Below, in pieces: positions 5,246-12,661 of a DNA stretch of 14,282 nt. The DNA comes from CAMEON01 sp964427175. GTDB taxonomy: Bacteria; Bacillota; Clostridia; Oscillospirales; CAG-272. The stretch is taken from positions 1 through 14,282 of the forward strand of contig CAYRTP010000048.1 of the NCBI GenBank assembly GCA_964427175.1, read 5' to 3'. The notes under the pieces were generated by a model. The model was not told where the DNA came from. It worked only from the letters and a program-made list of their open reading frames with translations, and made no database searches. How positions within the stretch are numbered: position 1 is the stretch's first letter; each line of letters opens with the position of its first letter. The translations under genes were made by a program, and so were the position numbers.

Positions 5246-8200
5246 TCAGATCTTCCGCTTGAAATAACGCAGCTTAAACCGCTCGGGCCAGGCCAGTCTC
5301 TTGCGGACCTGTCCGTGGAGGTAGAGGTAGAGGGCGGCGGCGGCCTTCATCTCGGGGATGGTCATGCCGTGACCGAATTCCTCGGCGGCCATACCGTCCA
5401 GCGCCACGCGGAGGTTGGGCAATTCAAGGGCGGTTTGGCGGGACTTCTTCCCTTCCTCGGCTACGGGGGAGAGCTCGGCGGTGAGGCGTTCGGCGTAGTC
5501 CTCGCGGAACTCACCGGGCTTGGGGGACAGATCGTACAGAGCCAACAGCTCCATGACGGCATCCACCGTCTCCAGGGCCAGCTCGCGGCGGTCCTCCTCG
5601 TTGGTGTTGGTACCGAAGCCCTGCTCCAGGATCTGAGCGGCCACGCTCTGTCTGTGGTCCTCGGCGGCGCGGGCACGGTTGATCATGGCGGCGATGAAAA
5701 TGAGGATGGCGGCCAGAACGGCGATCACGGCCAGGCCGATACCGGCTCGGCGGAGGATCTCGGCGGAATCCGCGTCGGGATCCGCGGTGGTCTCCTCGGT
5801 GGTGTCGGTCTCCTCGATCTCCTCATCGGGCAAGGTCTCGGGCTCGTCGTAGGAATCCTTGGTCTCGTCCTCGGGGAGGATGGGGGAGACGGTTTCCGAG
5901 CCCGCGGTGTTGTCGGCACCGTACATACCCACGTAGTACTGGGGGGTGGTCTCGTACTGGATCCAACCCACGCCGTCGAAGTAGACCTCGATCCAGGCAT
6001 GGGCCTGGTAGTCGCGGACGTAACCGCCGTAGACGAAGTCCTCGCGGCTGACGCGGGTCATCTCGTTGCCGATGTAGCCCTCGGCGTAGCGGACGGGGAT
6101 GCCCAGCTCACGCAGGATGAGGGCGGCGGCCGAGGCGAACTGGACGCAGTAGCCCTCCTTGGTGTTCCGCAGGAAGTTCTCCACGCCGTCCAGGGTGGGA
6201 TCCACCAGGGTCAGATCGGGGGTGATGGTGTAGGCACAGCCCATCTCGTCGATGACGTAGTCAATGACGTTGCGGACCAGGAGATCACGCTGAATGTACA
6301 CGTCGGGATCCGAAGAATTGCGGACGGCGGCCAGGCTCACGTCGGCGGGGACGTTGACCTTCTCGCGGTGCTGGACCGTGTAGGAATCGTCTTCCTCGGT
6401 TTCGGGATCGTCGGGGATCAGCTCCTCGGTGATCTGAACCGTCTCGGTATGGGCCTGGGCCTTGATGGCGGCGGCCAGCTCGGAAATGAAGTCGCTGTCG
6501 GCGGTGTCCAGGTAGGTCTGATAGACGAAATCACCATAGTCCTTCTCGGTGTTGATGAAATCCATCAGCTCCACCCGCTCCTCGTCGGTCATACCGCGGT
6601 CGTACTCGTCCACCAGGTTCACGTCCACGGGGGTGCCGATGGAATCCAGGTAGGCCGAACCCACGTCGGTGACGTTGGTGCCGATGATCTTGGAGCCGCT
6701 CATGGTCAGGGTCAGAATGCCGTAGGGGGTATCCACCACGTAGTTGCCGTTCTGCTTGCGTACTTCGTCGGTATCGTGGTAGAACCGCCAGATGCGCTCG
6801 GTGCTTCCCCGTCTGTAGGTGTAAACGAACAGGGTCATACCGTTTCTCTGCTGATCCACCTGGAGGGTCAGGTAGCTGATGATGGTGCCGTCACCCGCCG
6901 TGGTGTAGCCCGAGCGGGCCAGCAGGGCCTCCTTCTGGAGGTTGTAAGCGGCCACAAGGGAGGCCTGGCGGACCGCCCAGTTCTGATCCTTCATAACGGG
7001 GATGTAGGCCATGGTGGCGTAGTCCAATCCGTTTTCGTGGAACTTCCGACCCGTGTAGAGGCCGTCGAAGTAGTTCACGAAGGTCAGCTCATGGGGCTCG
7101 GTGGAGGCGTACTGCATGAGCCCGTAGCTGGGATCGTAGGTGGCGGGGAAATAGGTCAGGGTGGAAGGGCTGTTGACCCGCCGCAGGCTGACCAAGAGGT
7201 TGACGAAGCCGTAGCTCTGATTGGACTTGTACTTGGTGAGCAGGTTCTCGGTGTACTCGGGATCATCCACCAGCTCGGGCTTCATGTAGTGGTAGAAACC
7301 GTACTTCAGCTCCTCGGAGGGGGAGGAATCCTTCCCGAACAGGGCCTGATAGGCGGCTACCGTCTCCTTGTCCACCGCCAGCCAGGCACCGTCCTCGTAG
7401 TCGGTGCCCATCCAACCGCGGAGGTAGTAGTTGGCGTGGTAGCGGGCCTGGAGGTAGAAGATCTGCTTGCCCGTGAATTCCAACTGCTCCAGATCGGTGG
7501 AGCGGGGCTCGAAATTGTCGCCGTCGGCCTCGTATTCCAGGCGGTCCAGTTCGTCGTCATCACCCCGCAAAAGGGCAGTGACGTAGTTACGGGCCAGCTC
7601 CATCTTCTCGTCGATGGCGTTGATGGTGCTGAAATTCCCGTCAATGGTCAGGGCGGGGAGGGCGATGGCGATGAGGCAGGCCAGGAGAACAGCGGCGGCG
7701 GCGTATCCGCCCATGGCGGTCTTGGCCTGCTCGGTGACCCGATCGTAGGCCTGCACCGCCCGCACCTGCTTCATCATGGCGCGGTAGGCCCGCTTCTCCT
7801 CTTTCTTTTGCCTCGGATCCTTGGTTTTGGACTTCTTGGACTTTTTGGGTGCGCTGAAGTAATCGTTCAGCTCCTCCTCCACCGTGACGGTCTGCTCACG
7901 GCGGTGCTCCCGCATCTCGGCCTTGGCCTTCTTACGGGAGGCGCGGTCGGCCAGCTTCTGCTCGTACTCGGCGGGCATGGCGGGACGGTCGCTGTCCGAG
8001 AACAACTGCATCTCAGTATCGTAGTGCTTCTGATCCTTCTTGTGGTACAGGCGGTCGTAGGCACCCATCACCAGCATGGAGGCGAAGGAGACGATGACCA
8101 GGGTGATACCCAGGTTGGACTGGATGCGGTTGCTGTAGATGTTGAAGGTCAGCATGACCACCAGGATGGTGGTGGAGGCAATGGCGGGGGGCACCATTTT

Positions 8201-8827
8201 CACCTTCTTGACGAAGCAAGCGGTGAACAGCACCGAGATCAGAAGGGTCAGGAGGCAGACACCGCAGATCATCAGCTCCCCGTGGGGGGTGGAGGTGCCG
8301 ATGGGGGCCTTGTACTGCACGTAGGTCAGGTAGCCCACCTTGTAGAGGCGGTCCAGGGCGGCGTTGTACAGGCTCAGGCACCCGTAGAACAGGTCGGTGG
8401 GCAGGGTCGGGTTGAGGGCAAAGAGCCCGCCCGCAAGTCCGCCCGTGGTCAGCAGGGCCACGAGCTTCCCGACCCGTCCCTGGCAGAGGAGCATTCCCGT
8501 CACCACCACGTAGAGGGATGCTAAGAAGATGACCAGATTGGATACCCCGAACTCCAGGGCACTGGCAATGAAGATCACCAGTCCCGCCGCCGACAGCCAG
8601 ATGACCAGGGCACGGCAGAGCAGACCGCCCAGACGGAACAGGGGGCCCCGTCCCGCGCGGTCGGGGGGACAGACGATGGGACGCTTATGGATGGGGAGAA
8701 TGGCTTCCTTGGCCGCTTTTTTGGCGGCCTTTTTCTCGGCACGGGTCATCCTCGTCTTGCTTTGGGGATTCGGAGTGGTCTGCGTACCCGCGAAGTCGGC
8801 ATGGGGATTGCGCTTACGGTTCTTCAT
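5246..8827 (-). CDS. Membrane-anchored transglutaminase-like protein (TgpA-type layout)
   Basis: A 1193-residue membrane protein, well above the roughly 700-850 usual for TgpA-type proteins. Residues 1-60 are basic and cytoplasmic (TRAEKKAAKKAAKE at 28-41). Hydrophobic segments lie at about 67-90, 95-115, 120-138, 185-205, 212-230 and 240-257, then a charged loop (258-370, Lys-rich around 328-346) and another helix (373-394). A long outward-facing region (395-1025) follows, ending in an acidic tether and a final helix (1027-1049), with a cytoplasmic tail of about 145 residues where DUF4129 usually lies. The transglutaminase core carries Cys894 (KEGYC), His943 (AHAW) and Glu959 (YETTP); Glu in place of Asp is common in Firmicutes homologues. 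About 430 residues before the core are not recognised. The start follows AAGGAGG by 8 nt and overlaps the DUF58 gene end by 14 nt, implying coupled translation. The substrate is unknown; a protease or crosslinking role at the envelope is possible. Confidence 0.88.
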   Translation of the reverse strand: MKNRKRNPHADFAGTQTTPNPQSKTRMTRAEKKAAKKAAKEAILPIHKRPIVCPPDRAGRGPLFRLGGLLCRALVIWLSAAGLVIFIASALEFGVSNLVIFLASLYVVVTGMLLCQGRVGKLVALLTTGGLAGGLFALNPTLPTDLFYGCLSLYNAALDRLYKVGYLTYVQYKAPIGTSTPHGELMICGVCLLTLLISVLFTACFVKKVKMVPPAIASTTILVVMLTFNIYSNRIQSNLGITLVIVSFASMLVMGAYDRLYHKKDQKHYDTEMQLFSDSDRPAMPAEYEQKLADRASRKKAKAEMREHRREQTVTVEEELNDYFSAPKKSKKSKTKDPRQKKEEKRAYRAMMKQVRAVQAYDRVTEQAKTAMGGYAAAAVLLACLIAIALPALTIDGNFSTINAIDEKMELARNYVTALLRGDDDELDRLEYEADGDNFEPRSTDLEQLEFTGKQIFYLQARYHANYYLRGWMGTDYEDGAWLAVDKETVAAYQALFGKDSSPSEELKYGFYHYMKPELVDDPEYTENLLTKYKSNQSYGFVNLLVSLRRVNSPSTLTYFPATYDPSYGLMQYASTEPHELTFVNYFDGLYTGRKFHENGLDYATMAYIPVMKDQNWAVRQASLVAAYNLQKEALLARSGYTTAGDGTIISYLTLQVDQQRNGMTLFVYTYRRGSTERIWRFYHDTDEVRKQNGNYVVDTPYGILTLTMSGSKIIGTNVTDVGSAYLDSIGTPVDVNLVDEYDRGMTDEERVELMDFINTEKDYGDFVYQTYLDTADSDFISELAAAIKAQAHTETVQITEELIPDDPETEEDDSYTVQHREKVNVPADVSLAAVRNSSDPDVYIQRDLLVRNVIDYVIDEMGCAYTITPDLTLVDPTLDGVENFLRNTKEGYCVQFASAAALILRELGIPVRYAEGYIGNEMTRVSREDFVYGGYVRDYQAHAWIEVYFDGVGWIQYETTPQYYVGMYGADNTAGSETVSPILPEDETKDSYDEPETLPDEEIEETDTTEETTADPDADSAEILRRAGIGLAVIAVLAAILIFIAAMINRARAAEDHRQSVAAQILEQGFGTNTNEEDRRELALETVDAVMELLALYDLSPKPGEFREDYAERLTAELSPVAEEGKKSRQTALELPNLRVALDGMAAEEFGHGMTIPEMKAAAALYLYLHGQVRKRLAWPERFKLRYFKRKI

Positions 8828-11366
8828 GGTTCTTGCCTCCTTCGGGTGAGTTTGCGGCGGCCGCGTTGGCGGCGGGGGGCGCGGCGTTGACGTTGAACGC
8901 CCCCGCGGTCAGGGTCAGGCCGTTGGCGGCGAGCTGTTCACGACAGCCCTCCAGGTAGTTCGCGCGGTCGCGGGGGAAGCGGAACCGCTCCTCGGGGTTG
9001 TAGAGCACCACCTCGGCCGAGCCGAAGCTCCCCGCGTCCGAAACACCGGGCAGGGCGGTCAGATCAGTGAGCATGGCCGCGTCCAGGGTGGAGATGACGA
9101 AGGTCTGCTTGGTGCTCTGAATGTCGCTGACCATGGCGGTCAGGGAGGTGACCTTCAGCGTGGGGTCACAGAGGGGAGCGGTGGCGAACAGGTGGTAGAT
9201 GTTCTCGAACTCGTCGATGCCTCGCAGAGGATAGGCGCACACGCCCGTGTCCGAACGGCGGTCGAACCACAGGAGGAGCACTTCATGCCCCTGTCGGAGC
9301 TCGGCCAGCACCGAAGCGATGGTCAGCTCAACCACGCCGTCGGCCAGGTACTCGTTCATATCCTCGTAGAAGGCGGGCTTGGCCAGCTCGTGAACGTCGG
9401 GAGTCCCCTCGGACGTAGCGTCCGCGTTTACGATGGGATTTACTCCGCCGTCGGCACCGTCGGCCATGCCGTTCTTGGCATCCAGGGTGTCCGCCACGGC
9501 GGCACGCTGGTCCAGGCGGGCTTTCAGGGCCTCGTCCGAGATGGCGTGGGTGTCGGTATTTTCCTTGACGCGGCGGTTCTTACGGCGCAGGTCAGCGTCC
9601 TTGCGCTCCTGCTCACGGCGGGCCTTGCGAGCGGCCTTCCGCTCGGCGGGGGTGAGCTTTTTCTTGGGCTGACCCTCGCCCTCAGCTTCGGTACCACCCG
9701 CTTTTGGGGCTTCCTCAGGGAAATGGGGGGTCAGGTCACAGCAGATCACGGTCTGATTGGAGGTACCCGTGTTGTAGTCCTTGACGATGAAGTTTTCGGA
9801 CTTGGAGGACAGCTTCCAGTGGATAGCCTTGAGGGAGTCGCCCGCCCGATAGTCGCGGATGTCGCTGACCTCCAGCTTATCCACCACCAAGGGAGAGCGG
9901 ACGGTCCGCGCGGTATCGTCGGACACCGAGTGGGCCGAGGTCTCGTCCAGGGTCAGACGGCGGGGGAGGACGTACACCGTGGTCAGATTGTCCACGTCCA
10001 CCCGAATACGGAACAGGCGGAAGAAATCGTAGATGTAGAAGCACCGCACCCCGATCTCGTAGGTTCCGCGGAAGCGGAAGGAGACGGTGTTCTTCAGATG
10101 GTAGCCCGTCATGGGGGCCAGGGACAGCCGCACCGTCCGCTCGGTGCAGCGGACGCTGTTGGACTGGGGAATGCACACCTGCGCGTCGATAAAGGGCAGA
10201 GCCAGGGGAGAGCGGTTGTCGATGCGGAAATCGTAGGTGTAGGGGGTATTCTTCTCGGTGGTCACCGTGTCCGACATCATGCTGACCGACAGGGCCTGCT
10301 TGGCCAGCAGAACGTAGACCAGCAGAACCATGGGCAAAAGGAAGATGAACCAAAAGAAGATATTGGATACCTTACTGAGCAGGGCCTGGGTGAACACCAA
10401 GGCGATGATGAAGATCACGATATAGGAAGAAAAGCGGTGGGTGACGGTGAAGGAGGGTTCATCCCGATCGGGGGTAGTTCCCTTCTTCTTGTTGAGCTTG
10501 CGGGCAATCCGGTGGATGAGGGTGGCCAAAGCCCCCAGGGGGATGGCCAGGATCTGACTCAGGGACAGCTCCTCGTCCTCCTCCCGCTCCCACTTGCGGA
10601 AGACCGCCAGGTAGAGCAGAGCGTAGACCGCCATGACCAGCACCGCCGCCGTGAACAGGAGAACGGGTACCACCACCGTCGCGGAGACGGCGTAGCCCTC
10701 CTCGGCCCGCTCGGCGTACTTGGACATGGATTCAGCCAGGATTCCCGCCGCGATGGGGGTCATACCAAAGGCCAGGGCTCCGCCGCCCAAAGCCACCCCC
10801 AGGGGGACGAACAAACGGCGTGCCGTGGACTTTCCGAATTTCTTGTAGTTAGGCAGGATCAACGCGATGGCCAAGGCCAGAGCCACGGGCATGACCAGCC
10901 AGCCCAAGCCCTCGGCAAAGAACAGCACCTGCAAAAGGGGGTTATCCCCGTCGGTCCCGCTGACGGACAGCAGGTCTTCGATGGCGGCGGGATGACCGCC
11001 CAGGAAGTACCCCATCAGCTCATAGCCCGACGCGCCGTACTCCAGGAAGGGTGCCCCCTCCAAAAGGACGGTGAGGTTCACCCCGGGGAAGCCCGCGGCC
11101 ACCAGGGTCAGGATAAACAGAAGCAACGTCAACCCGCCAACCAGGGGCTTGGCGTTCTTCTTCATCCAGTTCCACAGGGGAAAGTCGAGCTTCTTCTTTT
11201 TCTTGACGAAGGAATGGCCGCAGGCCGTACAGGTCTTGGTACCCACGGGCATGACCCCGCGGCAGTTCAGGCATCGAATGCCCAGGGTCACGCCGCAGTT
11301 CATACAGTAGGTGCGATCCGCCGCCACATATTTCCCGCATTGGGGACATTGTCTCATGTGTTCCAT
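8814..11366 (-). CDS. DUF58 protein with N-terminal double zinc ribbon and membrane helices
   Basis: An 850-residue protein, about twice the usual DUF58 length. Cysteine pairs at 7/10, 21/24, 32/35 and 46/49 form a double zinc ribbon, followed by Lys55-59. Hydrophobic segments lie at about 75-95, 145-171, 186-210 and 228-255, then the canonical DUF58 pair (about 312-330 and 335-355). A beta-rich region (365-470) precedes the DUF58 signature DIRDYRAGDSLKAIHWKLSS (502-521). The vWA-like strand VICCDLTP (540-547) is followed by a roughly 120-residue charged, low-complexity insert (548-668, containing LTPAERKAARKARRE), after which the domain resumes (NEYLADGVVELTIASVLAEL). The C-terminal tail (821-840) is Ala/Asn-rich. 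The ATG at 11366 has AGGAG 6 nt upstream; a second ATG is three codons later. It starts 19 nt after moxR and overlaps the transglutaminase start. DUF58 proteins are usual MoxR partners; their function is poorly known. Confidence 0.9.
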   Translation of the reverse strand: MEHMRQCPQCGKYVAADRTYCMNCGVTLGIRCLNCRGVMPVGTKTCTACGHSFVKKKKKLDFPLWNWMKKNAKPLVGGLTLLLFILTLVAAGFPGVNLTVLLEGAPFLEYGASGYELMGYFLGGHPAAIEDLLSVSGTDGDNPLLQVLFFAEGLGWLVMPVALALAIALILPNYKKFGKSTARRLFVPLGVALGGGALAFGMTPIAAGILAESMSKYAERAEEGYAVSATVVVPVLLFTAAVLVMAVYALLYLAVFRKWEREEDEELSLSQILAIPLGALATLIHRIARKLNKKKGTTPDRDEPSFTVTHRFSSYIVIFIIALVFTQALLSKVSNIFFWFIFLLPMVLLVYVLLAKQALSVSMMSDTVTTEKNTPYTYDFRIDNRSPLALPFIDAQVCIPQSNSVRCTERTVRLSLAPMTGYHLKNTVSFRFRGTYEIGVRCFYIYDFFRLFRIRVDVDNLTTVYVLPRRLTLDETSAHSVSDDTARTVRSPLVVDKLEVSDIRDYRAGDSLKAIHWKLSSKSENFIVKDYNTGTSNQTVICCDLTPHFPEEAPKAGGTEAEGEGQPKKKLTPAERKAARKARREQERKDADLRRKNRRVKENTDTHAISDEALKARLDQRAAVADTLDAKNGMADGADGGVNPIVNADATSEGTPDVHELAKPAFYEDMNEYLADGVVELTIASVLAELRQGHEVLLLWFDRRSDTGVCAYPLRGIDEFENIYHLFATAPLCDPTLKVTSLTAMVSDIQSTKQTFVISTLDAAMLTDLTALPGVSDAGSFGSAEVVLYNPEERFRFPRDRANYLEGCREQLAANGLTLTAGAFNVNAAPPAANAAAANSPEGGKNHEEP

Positions 11367-11385
11367 GGGCGACTCCTAACTCGAC

Positions 11386-12423
11386 TCACGCCCGCTCGGA
11401 GCGTTTGCCCTTGTAGGGGACCTCGGTGGTGCGAAGGATCTCGGTGAGCACGTCCTGGGTGGTCTGATGGGCCAGCTTGGCCTCCTGGCGGAGCATGAGG
11501 CGGTGGGCGATGGCGGAGCGGAACAGGCCCGCGATATCGTCGGGCAGGACGTAGTCACGGCCCCGCAGGAAGGCGTAGGCCTGGGCCAGGTGGACCAGGG
11601 CCACCGAGGCACGGGGAGAAGCACCCAGGGCCAGGGCGGGATGCTTACGGGTAGCGGTGATGAGGGTGACGATGTAGGCGTAGAGCTCGTCATCGATCTT
11701 CACCTTGGCCACCATATCGCGGATCTCACGGAGCTCGTCACGGGTCAGAATGGGCTTGACCTTCTTCAGGGGGTTCTCACCCTTGCGGGCCTTGATGATG
11801 TTGATCTCCTCGGAGGGAGCGGGGTAGCCCATGCTGATCTTGAGGGCAAAACGGTCCAGCTGTGCCTCGGGCAGGGGGTAGGTACCCACGTAGCCCGCAG
11901 GGTTCTGAGTGGCGATGACCATAAAGGGATCGGGGATCTCCATGGTCTCGCCGTCCACGGTGACGCGGCCCTCCTCCATGGCCTCCAGCAGAGCGGACTG
12001 GGTCTTGGGGGAGGCACGGTTGATCTCGTCGGCCAGGAGCAGGTTGCACATGACCAAACCCTCGCGGAACTCGAAATTCTCCTTCTGACGGTTGTAGATA
12101 TGGAAGCCCGTGATGTCGGAGGCCATAACGTCGGGGGTGAACTGGGCGCGCTTGAAGTCCAGGCCCGTGACCCGCGCCAGGGTAGAGGCCAGGGTGGTCT
12201 TACCCGTACCGGGAACGTCCTCGATGAGAACGTGGGCCCCCGCCCGCATGGCGGTGAGCAGCTGGATGACCTCGGTGCGCTTACCCACCACCACCTGCTC
12301 CACCTCGTTGGCGGCGGCGATCATTTTGCGGTAGGCGGCGGCCATTTCGGGGGACATTTTCACGTCGGCGGCGGACTTGTCCGCATTGGTTTCGGGGATC
12401 TTCTTTTCGGTTTCAGTGCTCAT
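11386..12423 (-). CDS. MoxR-family AAA+ ATPase
   Basis: A 345-residue cytoplasmic AAA+ ATPase of typical MoxR size. Walker A is DVPGTGKTT (69-77, Lys75). Walker B is LLLADE (128-133), followed by INRASPKTQSALLEAMEE, the MoxR signature. Sensor 1 is ATQNP (171-175), then LPEAQLDRF (184-192), and sensor 2 is LGASPRAS (266-273, Arg271). MoxR proteins are regarded as chaperones that assemble or activate partner proteins, often vWA-domain proteins encoded next door; the DUF58 product is the natural partner here. The ATG at 12423 is chosen because AAAGGA lies 8 nt upstream; the frame extends to 12534 but that would run through the promoter. It is the first gene of the three-gene operon. Confidence 0.95.
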   Translation of the reverse strand: MSTETEKKIPETNADKSAADVKMSPEMAAAYRKMIAAANEVEQVVVGKRTEVIQLLTAMRAGAHVLIEDVPGTGKTTLASTLARVTGLDFKRAQFTPDVMASDITGFHIYNRQKENFEFREGLVMCNLLLADEINRASPKTQSALLEAMEEGRVTVDGETMEIPDPFMVIATQNPAGYVGTYPLPEAQLDRFALKISMGYPAPSEEINIIKARKGENPLKKVKPILTRDELREIRDMVAKVKIDDELYAYIVTLITATRKHPALALGASPRASVALVHLAQAYAFLRGRDYVLPDDIAGLFRSAIAHRLMLRQEAKLAHQTTQDVLTEILRTTEVPYKGKRSERA

Positions 12424-12498
12424 AACAGGATTCCTTTCTGATCTATGTATTGTGTAACGGTTCGGTCGGTTGCCCGGTTGTACAAATATACATTTTAC

Positions 12499-12527
12499 AT
12501 TATAGCACAAATCCTCAAATTGTGCAA
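12499..12527 (-). promoter_or_regulatory. Promoter of the moxR operon with embedded dyad
   Basis: On the minus strand: -35 TTGCAC (12522-12527), 17-bp spacer, extended -10 TGC and -10 TATAAT (12499-12504). The inverted repeat GCACAA (12505-12510) and TTGTGC (12520-12525), spaced by 9 bp, fills the spacer and overlaps the -35 box. This is the position expected of a repressor operator, although its extremities also serve as -35 and extended -10 bases. The leader to the ATG is about 70 nt. Confidence 0.85.
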
Positions 12528-12570
12528 GATGCAAACAGTGATAGATAACAATTTCGGCGGGCAGGTCGCA

Positions 12571-12584
12571 AAATGTTTACATTT
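12571..12584. promoter_or_regulatory. Small palindrome between the divergent promoters
   Basis: AAATGT-TT-ACATTT is a perfect 6-bp inverted repeat, ending 15 bp upstream of the lipoprotein gene's -35 box and about 44 bp upstream of the moxR -35 box. It could bind a regulator acting on either promoter. An AT-rich chance palindrome is also possible. Confidence 0.3.
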
Positions 12585-12599
12585 ATGCAATCGAATCTC

Positions 12600-12628
12600 T
12601 TGACAGCCCGAGGGACGTGTGCTATACT
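12600..12628 (+). promoter_or_regulatory. Strong promoter of the solute-binding lipoprotein gene
   Basis: A consensus -35 TTGACA (12600-12605), a 17-bp spacer ending in TGC (extended -10) and TATACT (12623-12628). It diverges from the moxR promoter; the two -35 boxes are about 72 bp apart, leaving room for shared regulation. Confidence 0.88.
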
Positions 12629-12661
12629 ATAGGATGTAAAAATTATTCTGGAGGAATCAAC

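Noticed and set aside
5240..8524. Plus-strand open frame of 1094 codons opposite the transglutaminase gene
   Set aside because: It is in register with the minus-strand gene and exists only because that gene avoids TTA, CTA and TCA codons. Its translation is Gly/Val/His/Leu-rich without any recognisable fold, and the minus frame has clear catalytic motifs.
9192..11447. Plus-strand open frame of 751 codons opposite the DUF58 gene
   Set aside because: Same antisense register effect; no motifs, no credible ribosome site, and the minus frame has zinc-ribbon and DUF58 signatures.
5246..12423. A previously undescribed defence system in the MoxR-DUF58-transglutaminase operon
   Set aside because: MoxR plus vWA-like proteins occur in some defence contexts, but this trio is a widespread housekeeping-type cluster and no nuclease, toxin or mobile-element gene accompanies it.
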